This document shows, one piece after another, positions 1-11,513 of a stretch of 64,000 nucleotides of DNA; within the stretch, counting starts at the first letter, position 1; each line of letters opens with the position of its first letter. Both the position numbers and the translations under genes were made by a program. The notes under the pieces were generated by a model. That model saw only the letters and a list, made by a program, of their open reading frames with translations, searched no databases and was not told the DNA's origin. The DNA is from Microglena sp. YARC (Eukaryota; Chlorophyta; Chlorophyceae; Chlamydomonadales; Chlamydomonadaceae), in contig CM039462.1 of assembly GCA_022414725.1 (NCBI GenBank), forward strand, positions 51,046,112 through 51,110,111, given 5' to 3'.

Positions 1-71
1 TTGGTCTACTGGTACACCAAATCGCTGACACGAAGCGGGGTCGGGGGTTCGATTTCCCCCTACGGTCACCC
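1..71 (+). other. tRNA-like sequence, probably a relic
   Basis: A box-A-like TGGTCTACTGG, a five-pair stem with a seven-base loop, and a T-arm with loop TTCGATT closed by G/C pairs resemble a tRNA body. The base before the putative anticodon is A rather than T. In the inverted copy, where the 5' side is visible (39332-39402), the acceptor stem pairs only partly. A tRNA-derived SINE head or pseudogene fits better than a working tRNA. Confidence 0.25.
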
Positions 72-466
72 TGAGGCCTGAGCGTTGCTGGTCGTTGTTG
101 GTCGGCTCCCAAAGGGGTAGGTTACACTGCTTTTGGTCCGGCCGATTTTTGTCGATTTTTGTCGATTTAACTCCAAAATCTTAGTGGTCACACTACAACA
201 TTGACCAAAATCGATTTTGGTCAGGACCAAAATCGGACCAAAAGCTAAAGCTAAATCGACCAAAAGCAAAAGCAGGGGGGGGGGGGGGGGGGGGGGGCAT
301 TTGCCTCGATTTAGCTTTTGGTCCGGATTGTTTTCTGGAACTTTATATTGTTTTATGCGATGGTTTTATCTTATTATCTTTTCCGTATCTTCGTTGTCTC
401 ACTCATACCTTTTCTTATCCAATTCTTATTTATTCTTGCTTCTAGTCTTCAAAATTTTCAGAGGGT

Positions 467-556
467 ATGGCACAGTCGCAAGCTGATATTGTGTTGAGAT
501 ATAGTACAGCTGACATGGCCCAAATAGCTGCAAATGAGAAGGAACGTGTTACATAA
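467..556 (+). CDS. Short ORF inside the transposon
   Basis: A 29-residue ORF begins at an ATG just after a T-rich, AG-ended stretch and ends with TAA. It starts MAQSQADIVLRYSTADMAQI and is rich in Ala and Gln. It may be the first exon of the protein continued by the coiled-coil ORF at 804-1286, since the sequence before 711 ends in a polypyrimidine tract and CAG. No domain is recognised. It is absent from the shorter inverted copy of the transposon. Confidence 0.3.
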   Translation: MAQSQADIVLRYSTADMAQIAANEKERVT

Positions 557-803
557 ATTGTATAAAAAATACGAAATCATCCAACTCTCTCTCGCTATTG
601 GGGATGTCTCTTCAGCCTATTGGGCTTGCACATAATCATTACTTCATTAGGTGTGTGTTGTCAAGCAACTGCCTACTAAGCTTTTTCAATGCTTTTTCTT
701 TCAGCACTTCTTGTCACGGTTGGGCAAGTCTGTCAGCCTATTTGGCTTACCCCTGGACTGTCACACACTGACCTAGACATGTCATAGGCTGACCCCTGGC
801 ATT

Positions 804-1286
804 TTGCTGTCCCAAGACCAGACTAGGCAGGCTAGGGATGATAGGAGGGAGAAGTCGAGGGAGGACAGAGACATAGAGAGGAAGGAGAAGCAGAGGCTGC
901 ATGATGAGAGGAGGGAGGAGAGGAGGCAGGAGAGGAGGGAGGAGAGAGAAAGGGAGGATAGAGAGAGGAGGGAGAGAGAGAGGCGGGAGAAGAGTGAGAA
1001 CCGGTTGGAGATGATGACACACATGTCAGAGATGAACCGGCAGACCACTCTCATGATTGCCAACATTTTTGGAGGGGGCAATGCGATGATGGGTATGAAC
1101 CACTCCATTCCTGGCAGCTCCACCCCACACAATGGGGATGGGGATGATGAATCGGTCCTACGATGTCCACCCCACACAATGGAGCTGGGCATGATGGGTG
1201 GTGCCACACAGGCGTACCCCCCAGACGTACCCTGTGGGTACGTCGTACGCCTGGGATTATGGGTGGTCCATTCATGCCAAACATGA
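804..1286 (+). CDS. Charged coiled-coil protein of the transposon (partial)
   Basis: This 160-residue open frame has a long Arg/Glu-rich stretch (about residues 8-66) of REERRQERREE type, predicted to form an extended charged helix or coiled coil. A Met-rich segment follows (MMTHMSEMNRQTTLMIANIF), then a Gly/Met/Pro-rich tail. The frame has no ATG at its start, so it probably begins as an exon or has lost its 5' part. Charged coiled coils after a DNA-binding domain are common in the accessory Myb-like protein of PIF/Harbinger transposons, but no Myb/SANT domain is seen here. The inverted copy keeps only a small, flipped piece of this ORF. Low-complexity coding potential is the alternative. 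Confidence 0.4.
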   Translation: MLSQDQTRQARDDRREKSREDRDIERKEKQRLHDERREERRQERREEREREDRERRERERREKSENRLEMMTHMSEMNRQTTLMIANIFGGGNAMMGMNHSIPGSSTPHNGDGDDESVLRCPPHTMELGMMGGATQAYPPDVPCGYVVRLGLWVVHSCQT

Positions 1287-2181
1287 GCCAGAACCCCCCT
1301 AGCTAGATGGCTATACTGATTTTGTGTTGCATGTTGGTTGGCACATTACTCTGGGGTACCCACGAGAGAGATGTGTCACTTTGTAACATGGATTCACGGG
1401 GAACCTCGTCGTATTTTCCTATGTCACAGCAAGATTTTAGAGGTTGAATTTAAATTGTACATTATTCCTACTTGGTACTTCATTGGATGTTCCCAGCAAG
1501 CGAATTTTACATTATCTCCCAATTGAACTTGGCTAGGTCCTGCAGGTCCTGAAAAAATGAAAAAAAGCCGCACCAATTAAAAAACTGTTTCAAAGGCAAG
1601 TGCGCTTGCAATATTTTTGACAGCGCACATTGTTTTAAGGCATCGGCACTTAGGGGGCTGTAAAATAATTGTCATCAGTTCAAAAACATTACAGCTTTTA
1701 GACTTACATACAAACAGTTATACTCCTGTATCTAAGTAGCTGACCAAAAGCAAAATCGGATCAAAAATTGTCTCAAAGACCAGATTTTACTTTCGATTTA
1801 GCTTTTGGTCCGCTTTTGGTCAAGCTTTTTGGTCGCTTTTGGTCCCTACCAAAATAATCAACCCAAATCGGACCAAAAATCGAACCAAAAAGCAAAAGCT
1901 AAATCGACCAAAAGCAAGAGCAGTGTGACCTACCCTTAAAGGGGACAGACCCGTGCGATAGTTCCGCGAAATCGTCAAATCTTCCAAAGATCGCCGGTCA
2001 AATCAGCCGGTTAATCTGACTGGCCTGAAATCTAAGCGACCCGTGTTCAATTCCCGTCGGGGGCGGATTACCTCGGAGGGCACTTTTTAGCGTACTTATC
2101 TCAGGGTTGCGGACTGCGGACGCGGCGTTTTCATTTGTCGTTTCCCTACTGTCTTGTGGACTCAATCTAGGGACCTGGAGC

Positions 2182-2361
2182 ATGTCTACGATTTCCCCTT
2201 CAAATTCGCTTCTTCGTGTCTCTCGTAGCTCATTGCATCAGCGCATTGTGCTTGACAAGGAAAACTACTCTTTCGCACTAGTTCCTGCAGGTTGGGCAGT
2301 AGCAAACTGTAGCCTCGGCAGTTGCTGCACCTGCCTCCATGGAACTTCGGGAAGTCAGTGA
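2182..2361 (+). pseudogene. Short ORF shared by both arms, frameshifted here
   Basis: An ORF begins at ATG 2182 (MSTISPSNSLLRVSRSS) and contains IVLDKENYSFALVPAG. That stretch loosely recalls the N-terminal Gag motif of Copia-type retrotransposons, in which a hydrophobic stretch precedes DNYSLW. In the inverted copy the frame continues to 63 residues. Here one extra A near 2305 shifts it. The Gag comparison is weak and the function is unknown. Being kept in both copies reflects duplication and is not evidence of selection. Confidence 0.25.
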
Positions 2362-2789
2362 GCTAATAAGTTAGTTAGCCTTACAGGCCACCAAGTTGAA
2401 TAATAATTGCATGCCATGCTACATTGATTCTTGCCCCCCCCCCCCCCCACCCCCACCCCCCACCCCCCCCAATATTAAATTGTACGGATAGTAAGCAACT
2501 GCTTGTGCATCCATCACCAAGGAGGCTGCCACTGCTGCTTGACGAACATTACACCACCCCCGGGGCCGACCTCCAGGGGACCCGCCAAGGCCCCCTACTA
2601 TTTGTCAACTGCGATGGTAGCTTGTCCAGTTGAGGTGGTAGACCGTTCTCTACCCGCGTCCGACGGGTTCCCTCAATACCACGCCCCACCAGGCGTTATC
2701 ATTACTTTAACCCCGCCGAATCCAAATCTAAGAAGGAATTTCTTTTTAGGGAGGGGGGGGCGGCCCACTCGGGTTTTTAGGCTCGACGT

Positions 2790-2975
2790 TTGCAGTTTTT
2801 TACTCCTGCCTCCACCAAGCGCAGAGTCGAATACTTGGTACGACGGAAGGGTTTCGGTATGGAACAAGACACCTTGGAACCGGCACAGGAGGTAGACAAG
2901 TCCGCCCCTCGTCGGTCGTTACTCCGTGGCACCAACGACCGGAAGCCGACCGAATGTACCGACCGAAACGGGTAA
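2790..2975 (+). pseudogene. Chromodomain relic, Ty3/gypsy chromovirus type
   Basis: About 45 residues contain RRVEYLVRRKGFG followed by EQDTLEPAQEV. This matches the core of a chromodomain (YLVKWKG...TWEP pattern), with the tryptophans of WKG and TWEP replaced by Arg and Leu. In chromoviruses this domain sits at the C-terminus of the integrase and directs insertion to chromatin. Upstream frames (2600-2790) contain coding-like stretches broken by frameshifts, but no integrase or reverse transcriptase is recognisable. It is therefore a decayed 3' remnant. The same relic occurs inverted at 37466-37735. Confidence 0.5.
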
Positions 2976-3477
2976 CTCGCCAACTTACCTGGCCTTATTA
3001 CCGCACAGGCCTGGACCAAAATCAAAAGCTAAATCGACCAAAACCAAACGCAGTGTGACCTTCCTCTTACCGCACAGGCCTGGGGCCTGGCCCTGCCGGG
3101 GGACAAGGCGATGGGAAGCTGCGTAGAAGCTGCTCGAACGGAAGAGGTTTGCCCAACCCCTGGTTTCGCATGTTCTTAGTGAGCGCCCCAAGCGCAAAGT
3201 TAGCAATCGCATCAGCTGTTTGCAAATTCTCGTTCTACCCTGAGTTCTCATCCCTTCTTCAGTTTGTTCAGCCAAGCTAAGGCTGCAGAAGGTAATAATC
3301 CTTCGGCTTTTGTTTCGATCTCCGAGCCCAGATCAGACTATTCAGCCCTGGGGGGCCTGTTTCAGCCACACCGCAGTCTTTTATTTTCTCTACTGCGAGG
3401 AGTGCGAGCCGAGTTCTCACTGCAGTACAACACGCCCCGTTCCCCACGACCGCTGCACAGCACCTGCTTGTTCCCTC

Positions 3478-4354
3478 ATGGCTAGCCGGGCTATCCAGGC
3501 TGGGGTGCTGACTGTGCTGTTTGAATACGTTAAGGACGTCGACACCGTCATGTACCCCTTACCTCAAAACCCTTTCTGCATCATCTCGATTGGCGATGAG
3601 GAGGAGGAAACCAACCCCCGTGAGGACAGCAAAACCACGCCCGTGTGGTTCGAGACCAGGACTTTAAACGTCAACAACGAGACGAAGTTCTCTGTCGAGG
3701 TATATCATTTAGACGGGGAATGCAAGTTCATCGGCAGTGGGGAAGGCGATCTGACCCGGGTCCGCGCACAAGGATGGGACAGGGAGCAGCAGGTGAGCCG
3801 AGGCCCCTGCACTGAGGGTGACCATACGCATCCGGTTTTGGTTAATAGGCTGCCATTTAAGAGCTCTACGCCTCTCTCCTTGTTTAACTGGTGGACATCC
3901 TGTGCCTTTTGTCTTATTTCGCTTACTGGTGGAATCTCGCTAACCAGGCCATGGGCACTCTTATGCCTTTTCTACAATAGACCTTTATTTTGCTTTTTTG
4001 CTCCTTGCTTGATCTCCACACTCCATGTACTGCTAACTACTATTTTCTTACTCTTTGTAGTGTTCCACCTCCTTTGTACCCCGACAGTTGTCGGCTATAC
4101 TGCTCTATCAGGCAGATTATACGCCATATACTGAGTTTCCATCTCATTATCTCAGTGCTCCTTTTAATGTACTTCAAGCAGCCCCTGACTGCACTCCTCT
4201 ATTGGACAGTTTTGCCGCTGTACTGCTGAGTACCACTTATATGTCCCTTATTTCATCTCCCCCTCAGTTTCCCGATAAGTGGATGATGAGGGGGCACGCA
4301 GGCAAGGTTCAATATTTAAATCTGCATCAGGTTGGGAAGCCATACGTTGATTAG
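3478..4354 (+). CDS. C2-domain protein, two exons (left copy)
   Basis: Exon 1 is 3478-3792 (315 nt, ending CAG before GTGAGC). Exon 2 is 4268-4354, preceded by a pyrimidine tract and CAG and ending in TAG. Both are in phase 0, giving a 133-residue protein. The product is essentially one C2 domain. GVLTVLFEYVKDVD forms the first strand and loop, PFCIISIGDEEEET follows, then TPVWFETRTLNV and FSVEVYHLDGECKFIGSGEG, and exon 2 supplies a final strand near KVQYLNLH. C2 domains bind membranes, often through calcium. Here the usual Asp before Pro-Tyr is Asn, so calcium binding may be weakened. There is no signal peptide or membrane segment. An almost identical gene lies inverted at 36173-37046. The start ATG was chosen because the domain begins directly after it. 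Confidence 0.7.
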
Positions 4355-5218
4355 TAGCATTAGTGGGGATTAGGATACTAGGAAGGAGGACAGGGGGGGC
4401 AATTGCTCGGCACGCAAAGGACGGAGAGAGATCAGCTGGGATGCCAAGCGACGATTTGCAAGGAATTGATCAAGCAACGAAACAGGGATTCAGTCGCGTA
4501 ACTAAGCTTCGAGGATTATTAGCAAGTAAGAAGGCAATGGGGAATCATAGCAGGGAGTACAGCAGTGTAGATTCGTAGATTTTTGCTGCTTCAAGTCAGT
4601 CACTGGTAGTATACAGCAGTAGGCTACGCAACTGGGAGCGTACTGCAGTAGGAAGCAACGGGGATTTGCAGCAGCATTTTAAAGCAGGACAGCAACAGCG
4701 AAGCTATGTAACCGGTATGGTGCATGTACGTGCCTGCACGGCCAGACATCCAGGAATAGTTCCAGAGAAGTAGGATAGAATAGAGAAATCAACAATAAGA
4801 GGACACATCACAATAGCGGGAGTGACATAACACTGGGCGAACACATAATTGAATCGCCTACTCTACGCACCGCTTCTGTCCAGTTCGAGTGTTTGCAAGC
4901 AAGCAAATAATGAAGATGTTGTTCACAATGCAGGTGACATTCATAGTACACTAGTAGGAGGGAGAAACGTGAAAGGACATTCTCGTGAACCGTACCGAGT
5001 GACCCTTACTGTAACCTGTGACACTACAAGCTTGTCCGGTTAAGCGGCGGTTCAATTCGTAATTCGGCGCTAACCGGTGTTTCATCGGAAACGCAAATAG
5101 TTAGAGTTAGGTTGGCTGACCCAAGTCACCATAATGCCCCCACACACCCCTATTCGGAAATAAAACAAGGGCGTGACAGCCCTTGTGCTGGATTGGACCA
5201 AGTGGACACAATGGATCC
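4355..5218. other. Non-genic stretch of the left arm
   Basis: No gene is supported. A 64-residue ORF (4849-5043) recurs in the inverted copy at 35487-35681, but this is explained by the duplication. The stretch has several near-repeats of AGCAGT and GCAGTAG type (4560-4690) and no splice or domain signal that I can defend. Confidence 0.5.
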
Positions 5219-5268
5219 CCTGATGGGGATGGGGATGGGGATGGGGATGGGATGGGATGGGGGTGGCG
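5219..5268 (+). repeat. GGGGAT microsatellite
   Basis: Direct repeats of GATGGG and GATGGGG, about eight units. The inverted copy has a shorter version at 35277-35311, so the tract has changed length since the copies separated. Confidence 0.8.
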
Positions 5269-5544
5269 GATGGGTAGCACCCGCTGTAATTAGGGTTTGT
5301 TTTGTGTGCGGTGTGAGGGTGCGGTGCGTCTAACTCTTGTTGCTGCCCTCGTGAACTTTGTTGCTGCCCTCGTGGCTTGTTCTTGCGAAATGTGTTCGTA
5401 TACCGCGCTTGGTACACAGTCGCGCGTTACCTCATAAACTGGGCTGTGTATGCAGCCCTCCGGCTGTGACTATGGAGTCTTCTTCGGGATGATGCCGAAT
5501 TCAAACGTCAAGTGGTTTTGGGGGCTCAGTTTGATGTGTGTGGG

Positions 5545-5668
5545 ATGCGAGGGTGGTGTCGGGGGGTGGTGTTGTGTTGTGTGTGTGTGTGTTGTGGTGG
5601 GCGGGGGGGGTGTGGGCAGGGGTGGTGTGTGTGTGTGTGCGTGTGTGTGTGGTTGCGAGGGGGCGGTG

Positions 5669-5699
<31 letters not shown>

Positions 5700-8667
5700 G
5701 GGAGTGGTGGTTGGGGGGTGGGGAGGGGGGGGGGGGGGGGGGCGCGGGGTGTGGGGGGGGTGTGGGTTACTGAGGGTGTTCGGTGGAGGTGGTGTGTGTG
5801 TGGGTTTGCGAGGGAGGCGGTGGTGGTGTGTGTGTGTGTTTGCAAGAGTGGTGGGTGGTGTGTAATCTGTGTGGGTTTTTTTTTTTTCCCCCAAAAAAAT
5901 CAGAGCGCGCGGTGTGGTGGTGTGTGTGTGGGTTACGGAGGTGTTGGTGGTGGTGGATGGTGTGTGATTGGGTTGATAGGTGGTGGTGTGGGATATGTCA
6001 AGGTTTCAAGTTCAAGGTGGTGAAGCGTGGTGGTTTGGGTGTTGTTTGGTTGCGAGGGTGCGTGGTGGTGGTGGTGTGTGGTGTGTGTGAGTGGGTTGCC
6101 CAGGGTGGGGTGGTGGTGGTGGGTGTGTGGGGGGTTGCAAGGGTGGTTGTTGTGGTGGTGGTGTGTGTGGGTTAAGGTGGTGTTGGTGCTGCGATGTGTG
6201 GGGTGGTGGTGTGTGGTGGTGTGTGTGTGGGTTGTGAGGGTGGTTGTGGTGGGTGGTGGTGGTAAGGATGGTGTGGGGTGTGTGGGTTGTGAGGGTGGTG
6301 ATGGTGGTGGTGTGAGGTTGACAATAAGGGTGGTGGAGTGGTGTGTGGTGTGTATGTGGGTGGTGGTGTGTGATGAAGGGATGCGAGGGTGGTGGTGGTG
6401 GTGTGTGTGTGTGGGTTTCGAGGGTGGTGGTGGTGGTGGTGTGTGTGGGTTTGCCCGAGGCGGTGGTGGTGATGGTGTTGTGTGGGTTGCGGGGGTGGTG
6501 GTGGTGGCTTTTGTTTAACTGGGTTCCGAGGTGTGGTGGTGACTTTTGGGTGTGGGTGACGGTGGTGCTGGTAGTGTGTTGTGTGGGTTGCAGGGTGGTT
6601 GGCTGGTGGTTGTGGGTGTTGCTTACGAGTGGTGGTGATGGAGCGTGGTGTGGGGTTCGAGGGTGGGTGTGCTGCATGTGGTTGCAAGTGGTGGTGGTGG
6701 GTGGTGCGTGGGTTTGCGATGGTGTGTTGTGTGGGGTGGGAGGGTGGTGGTGGCAGTTGGTTTGGTGGTGTGTGGTTAGGATGGTGGTGGTGGGGTTTGT
6801 GTTGTGTGGTATGCAAGGGTGTGGTTGGTGATGGTTTGGGTGTGGGTTGCGTTGGTGGTGTGGTGTGTGTGTGGGTTGCGAGGGTGGTGGTGGTGGTGGT
6901 GTGTGTGTGGGTTGTGATGGTGGATGGGTGTTGTGTGATGTGCAGGCGTGGTGTGGTGGTGGTGCCATGTGTGGGTTGCGAGGGTCGGTGGTGTTTGGTC
7001 GGTGTGTGTGTTTGTAGGTGCGGAGTGGTGGTTGTTGTGGAGAGGTGGTGCCGAGGGGTGGTGGTTGTGATGGGTGTGTTGTGGGTTCGTGATGGGTGGT
7101 TTGTGTGTGTGTGTAGGATGAAATAGGTGGTGGTTGATGGTGGTGGTGTGTGTGGGAGTCGTGAGGTGGTGATATTGTGGTGTGTATGTGAATTGTGAGG
7201 GGGGTGGGTGGTGTTAGTAGTGTGTAATGTGTGTGTGTAGGATGAGAGGTGGTGGTGGTGGTGTGCATTGTGTGTGTGGCGTTACGGGGTTGGTGGTGGT
7301 GGTGGTGTGTGTGATGGTTGCGAGAGTGCGTGGTGTATGGTCGGTTATGGGGTGTGTGTTGGTTGTGTGGGTGGGGTGGTAGTGGTGCGTGTGTGGTTGC
7401 TAGGGTGGTGTGTGGTGGTGTGCGTGTGGGTTTGGTGAGGGTGGTGGTGGTGTGTGTGTGGGGTTGTGAGGTGGGTGGGTTTGTGTGTGGGTTACGAGGC
7501 GGGGTGGGTGATGGGTGTGTGTGTGGTATGGTGAGGGCGGTGGTGGTGATGGTGTGTGTGGGTTTGCGGAGTGGTGGGATGGAAGTAATCGTGGTGTGTC
7601 GGGTTGCAGGGTGGTGGTGAGTGGTGTGATTTGTATGGGGGTGAGTGAATGAGGGCGCTGAGTGTAGTGAGCGTGGGTGGTTGCAGTGGGAGTAAAGGTG
7701 AGTGTGGTGTTTGTGATGTGTGGATTGGTCGTTGAGTGAGTGAGAGTGTGGGTGACGGCTTTGAGGTAGGTGTGAGTGGATGGTTTGTGTGTGTGGTCGA
7801 GGTGGTGTGAGTGTTGCTGACCGTGAGTGGGGTTGAGTGAGTGTAGTGATGGTGTAGTAGGTGTGTGTGTGTGAGTGAGTGAGTGAGTGAGTGTATGTGA
7901 GGATGTGAGTGAGTGAGTGGGAGTTGTGGAGTGAGTGAGTGATTCGTGAGGTGAGGTTGCTGTCGACGAGTGTGGAGAGATAGTGTAGTGGTGATGGGTC
8001 GAGTGATCGAGTGTAGTGTGAGGTGACAGTGAGTTGAGTGGATGTGAGTTGACCGTGTTGAGAATGTGAGTGAGTGAGGTGATGTGATGTTAGGTGATGA
8101 ATGTGACGGGAGTGAGAAGTGACCGTTGAATGTGAGTGAAGAGATGATGAGATATGTGATGAGTGATGTGCAAGTGTGAGTGACGTGAAGGTGACGGTTG
8201 AGGTGAGTGAGTGTCACGTGATGTTGATGTGTGTAGTTAGATGCATGTGGGAGTGCCCAGGAGGGGACAGGGTGTAGTGAGTGTTGAGTGAGTTGAGTGA
8301 GATGAGTCGTGGGATGTGAGGTGAAAGTGAGTGTAAGTTGAGCGTGGTGTGGTTGTGAGGTGTGAGTGCGTGTGGGAAGGAGGGAGTGGTTATAGGGTGA
8401 TGGTAAGGGGTCGTGTTTTATGTGGGAGTCGTGAGGGTGGTGCATATTGGTGGGTGTGTATGTGAATTTGAGGGGGGGTGGTTTAGTATTGTGTGTGTGT
8501 ACAGAGAGACGGTGGTGGTCGGTGGTGTTTGTGTGTGGCGTTACCGGTTCGGTGTGCGTGGTGGTGATGTGTGTGGGTTCAACAGACTGGTGGTGTCTAT
8601 GGTGTTGTTCGTTCGTTTGTGGTGGGCTGGTGTAGTGTGGTGTGTGGTCTAGGGTGTGCGTGGTGCG
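5545..8667 (-). repeat. G/T-rich satellite (complement of CCCTCGCAACCCACAC family)
   Basis: The plus strand consists of GTGTGTGTGGGTTGCGAGGG joined by GGT runs, in degenerate units of roughly 30-50 bases. Landmarks match the satellite at 29130-35020 in reverse order, for example the blocks at 7145-7310 and 8405-8580 with 30905-31060. The interval 7640-8400 differs, being dominated by GAGTGAGTG and GTGATG motifs. Long ORFs on both strands are composition artefacts encoding Val/Cys/Gly or His/Thr/Pro repeats. The frequent single-base length differences suggest an unpolished long-read consensus. Confidence 0.85.
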
Positions 8668-9667
8668 NNNNNNNNNNNNNNNNNNNNNNNNNNNNNNNNN
8701 NNNNNNNNNNNNNNNNNNNNNNNNNNNNNNNNNNNNNNNNNNNNNNNNNNNNNNNNNNNNNNNNNNNNNNNNNNNNNNNNNNNNNNNNNNNNNNNNNNNN
8801 NNNNNNNNNNNNNNNNNNNNNNNNNNNNNNNNNNNNNNNNNNNNNNNNNNNNNNNNNNNNNNNNNNNNNNNNNNNNNNNNNNNNNNNNNNNNNNNNNNNN
8901 NNNNNNNNNNNNNNNNNNNNNNNNNNNNNNNNNNNNNNNNNNNNNNNNNNNNNNNNNNNNNNNNNNNNNNNNNNNNNNNNNNNNNNNNNNNNNNNNNNNN
9001 NNNNNNNNNNNNNNNNNNNNNNNNNNNNNNNNNNNNNNNNNNNNNNNNNNNNNNNNNNNNNNNNNNNNNNNNNNNNNNNNNNNNNNNNNNNNNNNNNNNN
9101 NNNNNNNNNNNNNNNNNNNNNNNNNNNNNNNNNNNNNNNNNNNNNNNNNNNNNNNNNNNNNNNNNNNNNNNNNNNNNNNNNNNNNNNNNNNNNNNNNNNN
9201 NNNNNNNNNNNNNNNNNNNNNNNNNNNNNNNNNNNNNNNNNNNNNNNNNNNNNNNNNNNNNNNNNNNNNNNNNNNNNNNNNNNNNNNNNNNNNNNNNNNN
9301 NNNNNNNNNNNNNNNNNNNNNNNNNNNNNNNNNNNNNNNNNNNNNNNNNNNNNNNNNNNNNNNNNNNNNNNNNNNNNNNNNNNNNNNNNNNNNNNNNNNN
9401 NNNNNNNNNNNNNNNNNNNNNNNNNNNNNNNNNNNNNNNNNNNNNNNNNNNNNNNNNNNNNNNNNNNNNNNNNNNNNNNNNNNNNNNNNNNNNNNNNNNN
9501 NNNNNNNNNNNNNNNNNNNNNNNNNNNNNNNNNNNNNNNNNNNNNNNNNNNNNNNNNNNNNNNNNNNNNNNNNNNNNNNNNNNNNNNNNNNNNNNNNNNN
9601 NNNNNNNNNNNNNNNNNNNNNNNNNNNNNNNNNNNNNNNNNNNNNNNNNNNNNNNNNNNNNNNNNNN
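8668..9667. other. Assembly gap (1000 N)
   Basis: Exactly 1000 unknown bases, the usual placeholder length for a gap of unknown size. The satellite is G/T-rich on the plus strand before the gap and C/A-rich after it, so orientation flips across it. Confidence 0.99.
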
Positions 9668-11400
9668 CACCATGCTACCACCACGACCCCCTCGCGGGAC
9701 ACGGCCACACACACACCGACCTCACACACCGACCCCACACCTCCGGGCAAGCCCTTACACACACACCACCACCACCACCACCACCACTCGCAACCAAAAC
9801 ACACACACACCACCACAACCACCCTCAGCAGCCCAACCACACAAACACCACCACCCACCCCCCCCCGCCCCCCCCCCCCCCCCCCACCCCCCCCCCACGC
9901 CCCCCCCCCTCCCCACCACCCCCCCACACCTCCCCTTCCCCCCCCCCCCTCCCTCCACCCGCCGCCTCCCCGGGCTCTCCTGCTCCACCAGCACCTCTGC
10001 ACAGCGCCACACACAACACCGACCACCACCACACGACCCTCCGCAACCCACACACACACTAACACCCCCACCACCCTCGCAACCCCCTCACACACCCACC
10101 ACTCCACCAACCCACCCTCACAACCCACAACCACACACACAACCCACACACCCGCAACACCTACACACACCCACCACACCACCAACCACCACCCTACGCA
10201 ACCCACACACACACCACCACCGATCTACCACCACCACTACCCTTGCAACCCACCCACACAACACACACCAGGCGCATTGACCACCAACCCTCGCAGCCCA
10301 ACAACCACCACACCACCCTCGCAAACCACACTCCACCAACACCACAACCCCTACCACCACCCTCGCAACCCCCCACACAACCATAACCACCACCACCCTC
10401 GCAACCCACCCAATCACAAACCACCACACCACCCCTGCAAACCACACACACACCACCACACCAAACCCTCCGCAACCCACACACACACCCACCACCACCA
10501 CCACCCTCGCACCCACACACACACCACAACAACCACCACTCCGCAACCCCACCATACCACCACCACACCACCACACCACCTGCCTTGCAACCCCACACAC
10601 ACACCACACCACCACCACCTTGCACCCACAAACACGACACCACCACCACCACCCTCGAAACCAACAACCACAACCACCACCACCACCACCCTCGACAACC
10701 CCACACACACAACCACCACCCACCACCACCCACCTCGCAACCCACACATACACCGCCACCACCGACAACCCCTTGCAACCCACACAACACACCACCCCAC
10801 GACAACCCTTGCAACCCACACCACACACCACCACCACCACCACCACCACCTCCGCAACCCACTACACACACCACCACCACCACACCACCCTCGCAACCAA
10901 CACAACACACCACCACCACCACCACCCTTGCAACCTACACACACAACCACAACACCGCCACCCTCGCAACCCACACACACACCACCACCACCCACCACCC
11001 TCGCAACCCACACACACACACCACCACCACCACCACCACCACCACCCTCCGCACGCAACCCCCCACACACCACCAACAACAACACCACCAACCACCACCC
11101 TCGCAACCCACACACACACCACCAACAACCACCAACCACTACCACCCAACCCTCGCAATCCACACACACACCACCACCACCCACCCACGCTCGGCAACCA
11201 CACACACACACCACCACCACACCACGACCTCGAAAACCCACACACACACAAAACCACCACCCACACCCCCGCAACCCAACACACACAACACCACCACCAC
11301 CCACCCTTGCAACCCACCCACACACCACCACCACCCACACCACCCTCGCACCCACACACACACCACACCACCACCACCGATGCCTTATCTGCCATCTTTC
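9668..11400 (+). repeat. A/C-rich satellite, block 2
   Basis: Degenerate units of CCCTCGCAACCCACACACAC plus CCA runs, with C-only tracts at 9858-9960. There are almost no G residues except in CTCGCAA. No gene is present. Confidence 0.9.
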
Positions 11401-11513
11401 CCAATTAATCCACCAACACCACCACACACCCCCCACACACACAACACACACACACACGCCACACACACAGAGAAGAAACAGCTTGTGAATCAGTATCAAA
11501 CCACAATCAAGAA

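Larger units (their letters stand above)
114..1936 (+). mobile_element. PIF/Harbinger-like DNA transposon, 1.8 kb
   Basis: The ends are inverted repeats: GGGGTAGGTTACACTGC on the left and GCAGTGTGACCTACCCT on the right. Both continue inward into runs of TTTTGGTC and GATTTAGC motifs and their complements. The right flank is TAA. The left flank is AAA here but TAA at the same place in the inverted copy, so a TAA target duplication with one mutated side is likely. Three-base TAA/TTA duplications are typical of PIF/Harbinger elements. No DDE transposase is visible, and only a short ORF and a charged coiled-coil ORF lie inside, so this is a non-autonomous or decayed element. The superfamily call rests on the duplication and is inference. 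Confidence 0.6.
1..8667. repeat. Left copy of large inverted repeat
   Basis: The whole contig left of the gap matches, in inverted orientation, the segment 29130-39402. The match begins at base 1 (matching 39402) and runs through the transposon, chromodomain relic, C2 gene and a shared ORF at 4849-5043. It continues into the G/T-rich satellite, which keeps recognisable landmarks in the same order. The copies differ by substitutions, small indels and a roughly 1-kb difference inside the transposon. The satellite part of this copy looks noisier than its partner, for example the T-run and A-run at 5878-5897. This could be a real inverted duplication or an allelic contig scaffolded beside its partner. 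Confidence 0.85.

Noticed and set aside
1..71. Functional tRNA gene
   Set aside because: The acceptor stem cannot be formed properly in the copy where both sides are visible, and the base before the anticodon is not T.
804..1286. Minus-strand Leu/Ser/Pro-rich ORFs opposite the coiled-coil frame
   Set aside because: They are the complement of AGG/GAG-rich sequence and have no independent support.
1998..2075. Second tRNA-like segment with a GTTCAATTCCC box
   Set aside because: A D-arm-like and a T-arm-like part exist, but the anticodon stem does not pair, and the T-arm half is missing in the inverted copy.
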